From contig NZ_SPQN01000004.1 of NCBI RefSeq assembly GCF_004571065.1, positions 58,486-122,485 on the forward strand: a stretch of 64,000 nucleotides of DNA, read 5' to 3'. This DNA is from Geodermatophilus sp. DF01-2 (GTDB lineage Bacteria > Actinomycetota > Actinomycetes > Mycobacteriales > Geodermatophilaceae). The position numbers were made by a program, and so were the translations under genes. Shown one piece after another: positions 9,384-17,470 of this stretch (position 1 is its first letter; the number at the start of each line of letters is the position of its first letter). The notes beneath the pieces were generated by a model. That model had not been told where the DNA came from, did no database searches, and saw only the letters and a list, made by a program, of their open reading frames with translations.

Positions 9384-10241
9384 ATGCGGGGGGACCGGGA
9401 CGACGCGTCGGCGCACCGGTCAGGAGCGGGTTCCCCGGGGCTGCGGACGGTCGGTCTGGCCGTGGGTTTCGTCCTCGCGGTCGGCGCCACCGTCGTCGTC
9501 TTCCTCACCGACGACCCGCAGGTCCTGCGGCTGGCGGTCGTGGGTGCGATCTGGGCGTTCGTCCTCGCCGCGCTGGTTCCGTCCCGCCGCGGTGCGGACG
9601 GGTCCTCGCCGGACGGCGGTGGGCTGGCCGCCGTCGAGCGCGCGGACCTCGAGCGGGCGGCCGCCGAGCGGGAGGCCGAGCTCCGGCTGGCCCACGAGCT
9701 CGAGCTGCAGCGGGAGGTCGCCGGCCTGCGCCGCGATCTCGCCGGCCTCGACCTCAGCCAGCTGGCCGAGGTGCGCGCCGACGTCGGCCGGCTGCGCGCG
9801 GAGCTCACCGAGCAGCTCTCCGGCGAGATGCTCGTCGAGCGGATCATGCTGCGAACCCAGTCGGTCCGGACCGCCTCCGCGTACGGCGAGCCGCCCGCCA
9901 CCCGGACGATCGATGCAGCAGGCCGGGACCGGCCGCCGTCGGAAGGCCCGGGGTCGCCGGAAGGGGTCGCGCTCCCAGGCCCCGGGTCGCCGGCCGGTCG
10001 CCGTCACCAGCAGGGGGCGCTGGCGGGTGCGGCTGTCGCTGATGGCCCTCGGCCTCGTGCTGCCGGTGGTGGCCGGGCTGATGGCCCCGGGCACCCAGCC
10101 GACCGGGACCGCCGCCGAGTCGACCGACACGGCCGGCCTCGCGCTCGCCGCGCACACCAGGCTCCTCGACGGTGCGGCGCGCTACCGCTCTCTCCAGCAG
10201 GACCTCGCTGCCCGGCGCACCGAGCTGTCCGCCGCCCGTGA
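9384..10241 (+). CDS. DUF6779-type membrane/coiled-coil protein, tail overlapping next gene
   Basis: Unknown function, widespread in Actinobacteria. ATG at 9384; two adjacent hydrophobic helices at about residues 20-40 and 47-65 (VGLAVGFVLAVGATVVVFLT, DDPQVLRLAVVGAIWAFVLA), then a long charged coiled coil (AAEREAELRLAHELELQREVAG) to the conserved LSGEMLVERIMLRTQSVR. After about residue 180 the sequence turns into Arg/Pro/Gly-rich low complexity that is simply the neighbouring gene read in another frame. The 329-base overlap with the wall-enzyme gene suggests that the natural stop has been lost, or that a frameshift is present. Confidence 0.7.
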   Translation: MRGDRDDASAHRSGAGSPGLRTVGLAVGFVLAVGATVVVFLTDDPQVLRLAVVGAIWAFVLAALVPSRRGADGSSPDGGGLAAVERADLERAAAEREAELRLAHELELQREVAGLRRDLAGLDLSQLAEVRADVGRLRAELTEQLSGEMLVERIMLRTQSVRTASAYGEPPATRTIDAAGRDRPPSEGPGSPEGVALPGPGSPAGRRHQQGALAGAAVADGPRPRAAGGGRADGPGHPADRDRRRVDRHGRPRARRAHQAPRRCGALPLSPAGPRCPAHRAVRRP

Positions 10242-11682
10242 GGCGGAGCAGGCCGCGCAGCAGCAGGTCGCGGCCGCGCGCGCGGTGGTCGGTGCGGGCG
10301 CCGCCGCGCTGTACCGGGCGCGGGCCGAGGCGCGCACTCCGCTCCTGCGCCTGGACGTGCAGGCGCCGTCGTCCACCCCCGACGTGCTCCGGCTGACCGC
10401 GCTGGCCGACCGGGCCGGGCGCGACCTCGAGGTCAGCGTCGTGCAGGCCGACCGCGCCGCCGTCGAGCTGGAGCTGGCCACCCGTCGCGTGGCGGTGGCC
10501 GAGGCCGCCGTCGCGACCGTGGAGGAGCAGGCCGCCGCCGTCCTCGACGAGCTGCGCACCGAGGCCGGCGGGCTGCGTACGGACGTGGCCGCACAGCTGG
10601 CCGCTCTCACCACCGGTCCGGCTGCGGCGGCGCAGCAGGAGGCCAACCAGCAGGCACGGCGCCGCTGGCAGGAGTACCTCGGCGTCCTCGCGGCCGCCGG
10701 TATCGAGTCGCCCCCCGCCAGCGCCCTCGCCGACCCGGCGGCGCTGCCCGCGGGTCTGTCCCCGGCGCTCGACGGCGCCGGGCAGCCGGTCCCCGGCGTC
10801 GCCTGGGCCGTGGCCGGCAACCGCCCGGTCACGGTGCTGCCGGCCGAGACCGTGGTCGCGGTCAGCTCCGCGCTGGCCCAGGTCGGCAAGCCGTACGTGC
10901 CCGGCGGCGTCGGGCCCGACGCCTACGACTGCGGCGGCCTCGCGGGTACCTCGTGGCTGCTCGCGGGCTACGCCGTCCCGACCGCGTCGGGCGACCAGTG
11001 GACGACCGGCGCCGCCGTTCCGCTGTCCCAGCTGGAGATCGGCGACCTCGTCTTCGCCGACGGCGGCACCGACGTGGGGATCTACGTCGGCGAGGGGCAG
11101 GTCGTCGCCGCCTCCGCTGCCGGCTACCAGGTCGGCGTCCGGCCGGTCGCGGACGGCACCGGCGCGGTGCGGGTCACCCTCCCCGCGCCCGCGCAGCCGA
11201 ACCCCGCGCTGCCCGCCGGTACCGCCGGCCGGGGACCGTGTGGGGCCCCACCGCCGCCGGTGGGGCCGGTGAGCCCGGCCTGGGGCGGCTGGTCGAACGG
11301 CAGGATCCCCTCGACCGCGCTGTGCTCGATCGGTCGCAGCCACGCGCTGCGCTGTGACGCCGCGGCCGGTTATACGGCCCTGGCCGACGCCTTCACCGCG
11401 GCCTTCGGCAAGCCGCTGTGCATCACGGACTCCTACCGACCGCTGGCCGCGCAGGTCACCGCGTTCCGTACCAAACCGGCACTCGCCGCGGTTCCCGGGA
11501 CGTCGAACCACGGGTGGGCGCTGGCGGTGGACCTGTGCGGCGGGGTCAACGTCGCCGGGACCGTGCAGTCGGCCTGGATGGCGGCCAACGCCGGTCGGTT
11601 CGGCTTCGTGCAGCCGGACTGGGCGCGGCCCGGGGGCGAGAAGCCGGAGCCCTGGCACTGGGAGTTCGGCCTGCTGACGTGA
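9913..11682 (+). CDS. Exported wall protein: coiled coil, degenerate NlpC/P60, VanY-type carboxypeptidase
   Basis: 589 residues from ATG 9913 (in-frame GTG 10027 and ATG 10042 are alternatives). A basic N-terminus and one hydrophobic segment (LMALGLVLPVVAGLM) give an uncleaved or Sec signal. Residues about 80-230 form a RipA-like coiled coil. An NlpC/P60 domain follows (QVGKPYVPGGVGPDAYDCGG): the catalytic Cys is kept, but the usual HVGIY histidine is Asp (TDVGIY) and the later His is also missing, so this domain is probably inactive. The C-terminal domain is VanY/peptidase M15-like with SNHGWALAVDL and EPWHWEF, the zinc and catalytic residues of D-Ala-D-Ala carboxypeptidases. Acts on peptidoglycan outside the membrane, by inference. 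Confidence 0.88.
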   Translation: MQQAGTGRRRKARGRRKGSRSQAPGRRPVAVTSRGRWRVRLSLMALGLVLPVVAGLMAPGTQPTGTAAESTDTAGLALAAHTRLLDGAARYRSLQQDLAARRTELSAAREAEQAAQQQVAAARAVVGAGAAALYRARAEARTPLLRLDVQAPSSTPDVLRLTALADRAGRDLEVSVVQADRAAVELELATRRVAVAEAAVATVEEQAAAVLDELRTEAGGLRTDVAAQLAALTTGPAAAAQQEANQQARRRWQEYLGVLAAAGIESPPASALADPAALPAGLSPALDGAGQPVPGVAWAVAGNRPVTVLPAETVVAVSSALAQVGKPYVPGGVGPDAYDCGGLAGTSWLLAGYAVPTASGDQWTTGAAVPLSQLEIGDLVFADGGTDVGIYVGEGQVVAASAAGYQVGVRPVADGTGAVRVTLPAPAQPNPALPAGTAGRGPCGAPPPPVGPVSPAWGGWSNGRIPSTALCSIGRSHALRCDAAAGYTALADAFTAAFGKPLCITDSYRPLAAQVTAFRTKPALAAVPGTSNHGWALAVDLCGGVNVAGTVQSAWMAANAGRFGFVQPDWARPGGEKPEPWHWEFGLLT

Positions 11683-12060
11683 GCTCGGCCTTCGGCCCTG
11701 CGGCCACCGCCTCCTGCCGGGGGGCACCGGGAACAGTTCACCACCGTGCGACGGCGCCGCCCCGCACCACGAGGGCCCTGGACCCAGTGTCCGTCAGATG
11801 CTGGACGGTTTCCGATGAAGCGCGTCGGTTCGAGCAGAGATCGAGGACTCGATCAGGGAAGCGCTCGTGCCTGCTGACCGATTGAGCGGCAGCACGTTCA
11901 CCAGCAGGGTGATCGGGCCACTCTTTGTGGTAAGACGCAGGTCGGCCTGCTGTCAGCCCTCGTACGCCCACCCTCCGCGTGGCCGGGGGCCGACCGGCTC
12001 CTGCCCCTGCAGACGAACGGTGATGGAGGCCGACACCGATGAGGCTCGACGTGGTGCTGA
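11683..12060. other. Intergenic stretch without recognised gene
   Basis: 378 bases between the VanY-type gene and the PAS-GGDEF gene. Base use is less GC-rich than the flanks (for example CACTCTTTGTGGTAAGACGC near 11920). Short frames exist but have no coding bias or ribosome site. No convincing terminator hairpin or promoter was identified. Confidence 0.5.
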
Positions 12061-12948
12061 GTGACTGACCCGGTGGAGGGCCTGCCTCCGGCGGATCAGG
12101 GAAGCGCCTTCCGCAACGCGCCCACCGGCATGGCCCTCACGACCACCGACGGCGTGCTCGCCGACGTCAACCCAGCCTTGAGTTCCTTGCTGGGAATGGC
12201 GAGTGACGAGGTGCGTGGCATGTCGCTGTTCGCCCTGATCCACCCCGACGACGTGGCCGTCGCACGAGAGTCGCGCCACAGCTTGCAAGCCGACCCCAGT
12301 CGACCAACGCGCTACGAGTGCCGGCTGCTACGGGCTGATGGCAGTGCCGTGCACGTCCAGGTCGTCACGTCGTGGGTGGAGGCCACGCCGCACGGGGACC
12401 CGACCCACCTCGTCAAGCTGATCGAGGACATCACCGACCGGAGGGCGCGTGAGGCAGCGCTGGTCCACCAGGCCCTGCACGACCCGTTGACCGGTCTGCC
12501 CAACCGCGTCCTCTTCGGCGACCGGCTGCGCCACGCCCTCGACCGCGGGCATCGGGAGAACACCCCGACCTGCGTACTGATCATCGACCTCGACGACTTC
12601 AAGTCGATCAACGACGCCCACGGCCACCAGGTCGGCGACCGGGTGCTCGCCGCCTTCGCCCAGCGCCTCCGCTCGGTCCTGCGTACCAGTGACACCGCCG
12701 CTCGCCTCGGTGGGGACGAGTTCGCCGTAGCGTGCGAGAACACCGAACGCGCTGACGCCGAGCTGCTGGCCCGTCGGCTGCGCACCGAGACCACTGAACC
12801 GTTGGTCCTGGACGGCGTCAGCGTGTCGGTCGGGCTCAGTGTCGGGATCGGGTTCGCGGCCGGTGGGGTCGACCCGGTGGTGGCCTACGAACAGGTCATC
12901 ACAGCAGCCGACCAGGCCATGTACGCGGAGAAGTCGAAGCGCCGCTAG
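12061..12948 (+). CDS. PAS-GGDEF diguanylate cyclase
   Basis: Makes the second messenger c-di-GMP from two GTP. 295 residues, cytoplasmic, no membrane helix. PAS sensor about residues 15-125 (FRNAPTGMALTTTDGVLADVNPAL, RADGSAVHVQVVTSWVE, IEDITDRRARE), GGDEF domain about 135-295 with start DPLTGLPNRVLF, magnesium-site LIIDLDDFKSIND and intact catalytic RLGGDEFAVAC. No EAL domain; no RxxD I-site was recognised. GTG at 12061 is the only start that keeps the PAS domain. Stands alone; a flagellar cluster about 8 kb away is a possible target of its signal (inference). Confidence 0.92.
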   Translation: MTDPVEGLPPADQGSAFRNAPTGMALTTTDGVLADVNPALSSLLGMASDEVRGMSLFALIHPDDVAVARESRHSLQADPSRPTRYECRLLRADGSAVHVQVVTSWVEATPHGDPTHLVKLIEDITDRRAREAALVHQALHDPLTGLPNRVLFGDRLRHALDRGHRENTPTCVLIIDLDDFKSINDAHGHQVGDRVLAAFAQRLRSVLRTSDTAARLGGDEFAVACENTERADAELLARRLRTETTEPLVLDGVSVSVGLSVGIGFAAGGVDPVVAYEQVITAADQAMYAEKSKRR

Positions 12949-13233
12949 CGACTCGTAGGCAGCACCGTCGGTCCCGGAGCCTCGAACCCGGCGCCAGCCT
13001 GCTCGCCGCCGGTGGTCTCCGTCCTGGGTGGGCGCTGGAGGGCTCGATGGACCGAACACGTGAAGGTGGGGACGCAGTCTCGCCGGGCGAGGCTGCCCCC
13101 AAGGGATGGCGGGCGAAGGCGGCCGACGCCGGGAGGCGTACGGCTCGCACCGCTCGGAGGACGCGCCGCTCGCGGCGACGGATCGGCGAACCGGCAGCGG
13201 TGCTGTCGACCCTCGCCGGGTCCCCACGTTCCG

Positions 13234-13277
13234 TGACGCCGCAGCCGTAGCGCCCGGGCGCTACGGCTGCGGCGTCA
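13234..13277. terminator. Perfect 44-bp palindrome between convergent genes
   Basis: TGACGCCGCAGCCGTAGCGC and its continuation CC form 22-base arms that are exactly complementary with no loop (centre between 13255 and 13256). It lies 12 bases after the stop of the small minus-strand gene and about 285 bases after the GGDEF gene; no T-run follows. Likely a bidirectional terminator. The rest of 12949-13289 holds no gene that can be supported. Confidence 0.7.
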
Positions 13278-13289
13278 TCGGCCGGAGCC

Positions 13290-13535
13290 TCAGCTGCCGT
13301 AGTTCTCGAAGATGAGGTCGTCGGTGTTCTTGTCCAACTGCATCGAGCTGCTGTGCTGGATCAGTCGAGCGACGGTGCTGGCCTCGCTGTCCGGAACGAC
13401 GAGCAGGTATTCCTCCACGCCCTCGTCCAGGGTCAGCTCGAAGGTGTAGCTCCCCGGGGCATTCTCGCCCTGCTTGCTCCGGATGACGTCCACGCTGGTC
13501 ACCCGGCGGATGTTCTTGCCCTGGCCCGCTGGCAT
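13290..13535 (-). CDS. Small unknown protein (81 aa)
   Basis: No family recognised. Start ATG at 13535 is preceded by GGGGAGGAGAG, a strong ribosome site; the frame also extends 17 codons upstream with weaker signals. The composition differs from its neighbours, with many Ser, Asn, Asp and Glu residues, and ends DKNTDDLIFENYGS. No signal peptide or membrane helix. Predicted beta-strands TFELTLDEG and EEYLLVVPD suggest a small folded domain. Followed at once by the 44-base palindrome. Confidence 0.75.
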   Translation of the reverse strand: MPAGQGKNIRRVTSVDVIRSKQGENAPGSYTFELTLDEGVEEYLLVVPDSEASTVARLIQHSSSMQLDKNTDDLIFENYGS

Positions 13536-13736
13536 GGTCTCTCCTCCCCGCGACATCGGCCGCGGTCTCGGAACTCGGATGGACATTCGACCCCTACCCG
13601 GGCATCGGCCGGCGTATCCCGTCGCTGCCCGATGTCGTCATCCCCGCAGCCGACGGGTCGACGCATGCCCCGGCTATCAGCACAGCGAGGCCGGCGTCGC
13701 GGCCGGGAGCGCTGTGCCGATGCGCAGGCGGAACTG

Positions 13737-14405
13737 TCAGTGGTCGGCCGGAGGTTGCCGCACGTCGACGACGGTGACGTTCACCTCGGTGGTGGTCAGG
13801 CCGGTGTGGGTGGCGATGTGGTGTGCGACCCGGCGCCGCACCTGGTCGGCGACCTGCGGGATGGGAACTCCGAAGTCGACGGCGATCTGCACGTCGATGA
13901 CGACGTGGGTGCCGGCCACGCCGATGTCGGTGGCGGCTTCTCCCTCGGGCCCGGCGACCCGGGCCGGGTCGGCTGTGGCCTCCATGGGCCCGGCAGCGTG
14001 TCCTCCGCCGAGGGCGAGGGTGACGTGCGGGACGGATTCGGCGGCGAGGCGGGCGACGGCTCCGACGACGCGGGCGGCGATGCGTGTCTGACCGACAGGG
14101 TCGTGGAGTACGGCCTGCCAGGCGTTGCGGGAGAGTTCGCGGATCTGCGCCATGACCGCCTGGAGCAGTCCGGCCGGGGCTCGTACGTGCTCGGCGGCGA
14201 GGTCGCGCACGGGTGCCCAGAGATCCTCCAGTTCGGCCAGGGCGGCCCGGCAGTGCGGGCAGCCGCGCTGGTGCTCGGGATCGCGGGGTGGGGCCCCGTC
14301 GGTCACCTGGGCGAGGAGGTCGTCGACGGGCTTTCCGCAGGCCAGCCGGTCGCTGTCCTCCGGCGGCGGACCGGCGGGGACTCCATCTGGGGGCATCCGG
14401 GTCAC
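13737..14405 (-). CDS. Asp23/Gls24 protein with N-terminal zinc-finger (anti-sigma-like) motif
   Basis: 222 residues. The N-terminal 60 residues carry Cys, then HQRGCPHC (H-x3-C-x2-C), the pattern of zinc anti-sigma (ZAS/zf-HC2) domains. The C-terminal about 110 residues are an Asp23/Gls24 domain (GGGHAAGPME..., VVIDVQIAVDFGVPIPQVAD, TGLTTTEVNVTVVDVR). No membrane helix is seen. GTG at 14405 overlaps the stop of the ECF sigma gene, so both are made together. A sigma/anti-sigma pair in which the anti-sigma also joins the Asp23 envelope network is a reasonable inference. Confidence 0.85.
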   Translation of the reverse strand: MTRMPPDGVPAGPPPEDSDRLACGKPVDDLLAQVTDGAPPRDPEHQRGCPHCRAALAELEDLWAPVRDLAAEHVRAPAGLLQAVMAQIRELSRNAWQAVLHDPVGQTRIAARVVGAVARLAAESVPHVTLALGGGHAAGPMEATADPARVAGPEGEAATDIGVAGTHVVIDVQIAVDFGVPIPQVADQVRRRVAHHIATHTGLTTTEVNVTVVDVRQPPADH

Positions 14406-14980
14406 CTCCACTCCCGCAGGATGATCGCCAGGGCTCGGCGGGCTCGGTGGGCCCGGACTTTCGCGGCGTTCTCGCTGATACCGAGGATGCGCCCGGTTTC
14501 GGCATGCGTGTATCCGCCGAAGGTGGTGAGCACCAGCGGCGCACGTTGGTCGAACGGAAGCGCCAGCAGCGCCTGGCGGACGGCGTCGCGGCGCTGCGCG
14601 GCCATGGCGAGGGCTTCGGCGGCCGGTGCCTGCGGCATTGCTGCCGCCGGCTCGGCCTCGTCGGGCAGTGGATCGGTCGGGCGACGGGCGCGGCGCAGGT
14701 TGTGACAGCGGTTGATCACGATCCGGGTGATCCAGGTGGAGAACTGGGCGTCCCTGCGGAACGAGGGCAGATGCTGCCAGGCCTGCAGGAACGCCTCCTG
14801 GAGGATGTCCTGCGCGTCGTGCGGATTCCCGGTCATGCGCAGCGCCACGCGGTACAGCTGATCCTGGTGCGCGCGGACGAGGACGGCGAACGCCTCCTCG
14901 TCGCCACCGCGGGCGAGCTCGACCCAGCGGGCTTCGAGCGGGTCGACCGACCCCTGCACCTCCTCCGCCACCCGGCTCAC
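14402..14980 (-). CDS. ECF-type RNA polymerase sigma factor
   Basis: 192 residues from GTG at 14980, preceded by CCGGAGG with 8-base spacing. Region 2: LYRVALRMTGNPHDAQDILQ with FSTWITRIVINRC; region 4: LPFDQRAPLVLTTFGGYTHA, ETGRILGISENAAKVRAHRAR as helix-turn-helix. Drives stress-type regulons; the adjacent coupled zinc-finger/Asp23 gene is the probable regulator. Divergent from the Asp23 operon starting at 15151, so it may control that operon from the shared 170-base interval, but no promoter motif could be assigned. Confidence 0.93.
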   Translation of the reverse strand: MSRVAEEVQGSVDPLEARWVELARGGDEEAFAVLVRAHQDQLYRVALRMTGNPHDAQDILQEAFLQAWQHLPSFRRDAQFSTWITRIVINRCHNLRRARRPTDPLPDEAEPAAAMPQAPAAEALAMAAQRRDAVRQALLALPFDQRAPLVLTTFGGYTHAETGRILGISENAAKVRAHRARRALAIILREWR

Positions 14981-15150
14981 GGCACGCGCCTCCGGGGCCA
15001 CGACACATTGTTCGCCATCTGCTGTAACCCTTCGCGCGGCGCACGTGTCCAAGCAGGTGTCAGTCGCAGGTTGGCGGTCAACCGCACCGTGCACCGGCTG
15101 CTGACCGTAGCCGCAACCCCGAACTCCCATCTCGTGGAAGAGGTCCCATC

Positions 15151-15615
15151 GTGACGCAGCCCCGCCCCAGCTCCAGCAGCACGTCGTCGTCCGAGGTGGC
15201 GCAGGCCGCGCCGTCCGGCCTGCAGACCACCCAGGGCACCACCACGATCGCCGACAACGTGGTGCAGAAGGTCGTCGGTCTCGCGGCCCGGGAGGTCGCC
15301 GGCGTGTACGCCCTGGGCGGCGGCGCCGCGCGCACCATCGGCGCGCTCCGCGAGCGGATCCCCGGTGGCTCCCAGTCGATCGGTCAGGGTGTCTCGGTGG
15401 AGGTCGGGGAGAAGCAGGCCGCCGTCGACCTGGACCTGGTCACCGAGTACGGCGCGCCCATCGCCGACGTGGCGCGCTCGGTACGGCGCAACGTCATCGC
15501 CGCGGTCGAGGGGATGACCGGCCTGCAGGTCACCGAGGTCAACATCTCGGTCAACGACATCCACCTGCCCACCGACGACGAGGGCCAGCAGCAGGAGCCT
15601 TCGCGGGTCCAGTGA
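15151..15615 (+). CDS. Asp23/Gls24 family envelope stress protein
   Basis: 154 residues. Ser/Thr-rich N-terminal tail (MTQPRPSSSS...) then the Asp23 domain: TTTIADNVVQKVVGLAAREV, GVYALGG, SVEVGEKQAAVDLDLVTEYG, VRRNVIAAVEGMTGLQVTEV, NISVNDIHLP. In Firmicutes Asp23 is attached to the membrane by AmaP and coats the envelope; an AmaP-like protein is encoded 2 kb downstream. GTG at 15151. First gene of a run in which nearly every gene overlaps the next. Confidence 0.93.
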   Translation: MTQPRPSSSSTSSSEVAQAAPSGLQTTQGTTTIADNVVQKVVGLAAREVAGVYALGGGAARTIGALRERIPGGSQSIGQGVSVEVGEKQAAVDLDLVTEYGAPIADVARSVRRNVIAAVEGMTGLQVTEVNISVNDIHLPTDDEGQQQEPSRVQ

Positions 15616-15989
15616 TGCCGATCCCGAGCACCGCAGCGGCCGCGACGGCGGCGGAGGCCGAGACGGCGGACACCATCGCCGCCGCAGTCACGGCCTGCCC
15701 GGCCGTGGCGGCGCTGCACGGCGGCGGTCTGCGCCGGACGGCCACCTACCTGCCCGGACGCCGCGTCGACGGCGTGCGCCTCGCCGACGACCGCATCGAG
15801 GTGTCCGTCGTCGCCGTCCAGGGCGCGCCGGTGGCTCTCCTGGCCGACCAGGTCCGCGCGGCCGTCGCGCCGCTCGCGGGCGGGCGGGTGGTCGACGTCC
15901 ACGTCGCCGACCTGCAGCTCTTCGAGGAGCAACCGCCGGCGCTGCCGGCCGGACCGTCGGCCGGGATCCGCGCGCCCGAGCTCCGCTGA
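15612..15989 (+). CDS. Asp23-like short protein of the envelope-stress operon
   Basis: 125 residues; GTGATG at the start allows GTG 15612 (overlapping the previous stop) or ATG 15615. Contains VDGVRLADDRIEVSVVAVQG, ALLADQVRAAVAPLAGGRVV, DVHVADLQLFE, a diverged Asp23/Gls24-like beta-alpha-beta layout without the conserved glycines of the better family members. Function unknown beyond its place in the operon. Ends with TGATG overlapping the following gene. Confidence 0.75.
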   Translation: MMPIPSTAAAATAAEAETADTIAAAVTACPAVAALHGGGLRRTATYLPGRRVDGVRLADDRIEVSVVAVQGAPVALLADQVRAAVAPLAGGRVVDVHVADLQLFEEQPPALPAGPSAGIRAPELR

Positions 15990-16249
15990 TGTCGTCGCCG
16001 ACCCCGGAGGAGCGCCGCCGACGCCGTGCCCTGCTGCGGGCGCACCACCCGGACCTCGGCGGGGATCCCGAGGCGTTCATCAGGGCCATGGCCGCCTTCC
16101 CGGCCCACGGCAGCCGCACGCCGACACCGCAGCATCCCGCCGACGACGTGCGCTTCGTGTGCCGCCCGCGGGGCCTCGCCCGGATCGCTGCCTGGTACCG
16201 CGTGCAGCTCCGCCGCGGGCGTCGGGGCGGCCCGCCCCGTGTGCTCTGA
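15989..16249 (+). CDS. Small basic protein with J-domain-like HPD motif
   Basis: 86 residues, ATG at 15989 overlapping the previous stop by one base. The segment RRRRALLRAHHPDLGGDPEA resembles the basic helix II, HPD loop and start of helix III of DnaJ J-domains, but helix I is missing. The rest (RGLARIAAWYRVQLRRGRRG) is strongly basic. It may contact an Hsp70 or nucleic acid or merely mimic the motif; not assigned to a family. Part of the Asp23 operon. Confidence 0.7.
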   Translation: MSSPTPEERRRRRALLRAHHPDLGGDPEAFIRAMAAFPAHGSRTPTPQHPADDVRFVCRPRGLARIAAWYRVQLRRGRRGGPPRVL

Positions 16250-16285
16250 CTCCATCCCCGTTCCCGTCTCGCTCCGGAGGTCTCC

Positions 16286-16471
16286 ATGTCACCCACCGTC
16301 GTGGGTCTGTTCACCGGCCTGCTGCTCGGTCTGGCCTGGGTCATCGGCGGCTTCGACGCCTTCGTCGGCACCGCGGTGCTCGGTGTGATCGGCTTCCTCG
16401 TCGGGAAGGTGGTCTCCGGCCAGCTCGACCTCACGCCCTACCTCGGCGGCGGCGGCCGCGGATCCCGATGA
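16286..16471 (+). CDS. DUF2273-like small membrane protein
   Basis: 61 residues, ATG at 16286 after CCGGAGG. Two hydrophobic helices (VVGLFTGLLLGLAWVIGGF and FVGTAVLGVIGFLVGKVVSG) with a short Gly/Arg tail, the layout of DUF2273 proteins that accompany Asp23 and AmaP in Gram-positive bacteria. Probably an envelope partner of the Asp23 proteins. Overlaps the next gene by 4 bases (ATGA). Confidence 0.85.
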   Translation: MSPTVVGLFTGLLLGLAWVIGGFDAFVGTAVLGVIGFLVGKVVSGQLDLTPYLGGGGRGSR

Positions 16472-16917
16472 GCACCGCCGTCACCCCCGGCGCCGACGCT
16501 GCGCCGGCTGGGACCGGGACCGTCGGGGGCGTCAGCGGCTCCCTGCCGGAGCTCGGGGATCCGGCCGACCGGGGGAGCCTGACCGTGGCCGACCGGGTGG
16601 TCGAGCGTGTCGCCGGATACGCGGTCACCCAGGTCGAAGGGGCCAGTGCCGCGCCGCGCCGGCTGCTCGGGGTCTCGGTCGGCGACGTCCGCGAGGACAA
16701 GGAGGCGTCCGTGGACGCCCGCGTGGACGGGCACATCGCCACCGTCGACGCCACGGTTGCGATCGGCTGGCCGGCCTCGATCCGCACCGTGGCAGCGAGG
16801 ATCCGCCAGCGGATCCGCGAGGACGTCGAGCTCATGACCGGGGTGCGCGTGGCCCAGGTCGACATCGACGTGGTGAGCCTGAGCGCACCGTCCACCCACC
16901 CCCGCCGCGTCCAGTGA
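16468..16917 (+). CDS. Asp23/Gls24 family envelope stress protein (second full copy)
   Basis: 149 residues; ATG overlaps the stop of the DUF2273-like gene. After a 40-residue Gly/Ala-rich tail comes the Asp23 domain: LTVADRVVERVAGYAVTQVE, VGDVREDKEASVDARVDGHI, ATVDATVAIGWPASIRTVAA, RIRQRIREDVELMTGVRVAQ, DIDVVSLS. Diverged from the copy at 15151, so the two may form mixed assemblies. Confidence 0.92.
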   Translation: MSTAVTPGADAAPAGTGTVGGVSGSLPELGDPADRGSLTVADRVVERVAGYAVTQVEGASAAPRRLLGVSVGDVREDKEASVDARVDGHIATVDATVAIGWPASIRTVAARIRQRIREDVELMTGVRVAQVDIDVVSLSAPSTHPRRVQ

Positions 16918-16942
16918 CCCCGGCAACGAGGAAGGAGTGTCC

Positions 16943-17470
16943 GTGCACGTCGTGAACCGGGTCCTCGCCACGCTGCTGGCCCTCGCACTGTTTCTCGGTG
17001 GGCTGCTCGCCATCGTCGAGATCGTCCTCGCCGCCCTCGGCCGCTCGCCCTGGCTGATTCCACATCCGCAGTGGAGCACCTGGCTGGCCGAGCAGACCTT
17101 CGCCGCCGCCGTCGTCCGGGCGATCCTGATCGGCCTGGTCGTCCTCGGTCTGCTCCTGCTGGTCGCCGCGCTGCGTCGGGGAAAGCCCGGTTCCCTGGCG
17201 CTGCCCGGCCGCACTGACGGCGTGCGCGTCAGTGCGTCGCGGCGCGGCATCGAGCGCACGCTGTCCACCGCCGCGCGGCGCGCCGACGGCGTGCGCAGCG
17301 CCCGCGTTCAGGCACGGCGTCGGACCGTGCGGGTGAAGGCCTCCACCGCGCTGCGCTCCACCGACGAACTCCAGCAGCCGGTCACCGCCGCCGTGACCGA
17401 GCGTCTGGACGAACTGGGCCTGGCCGGCGTCCTGCGCCCGCGCGTCACCGTCTCCCGGGAGTCATCGTGA
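16943..17470 (+). CDS. DUF6286-type membrane protein of the Asp23 locus
   Basis: 175 residues from GTG 16943, six bases after GAAGGAG; a GTG at 16937 would lie inside the ribosome site. Two membrane helices (VLATLLALALFLGGLLAIVE and AILIGLVVLGLLLLVAAL) flank a short outside loop with several Trp; the C-terminal about 100 residues are soluble, basic and Asp23-like in strand pattern (VRVSASRRGIERTLSTAARR, VRVKASTALRST). Overlaps the next gene by 4 bases. Confidence 0.82.
   Translation: MHVVNRVLATLLALALFLGGLLAIVEIVLAALGRSPWLIPHPQWSTWLAEQTFAAAVVRAILIGLVVLGLLLLVAALRRGKPGSLALPGRTDGVRVSASRRGIERTLSTAARRADGVRSARVQARRRTVRVKASTALRSTDELQQPVTAAVTERLDELGLAGVLRPRVTVSRESS

Noticed and set aside
11867..12064. 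Small 65-codon frame before the GGDEF gene
   Set aside because: No ribosome site, atypical composition and overlap with the GGDEF start.
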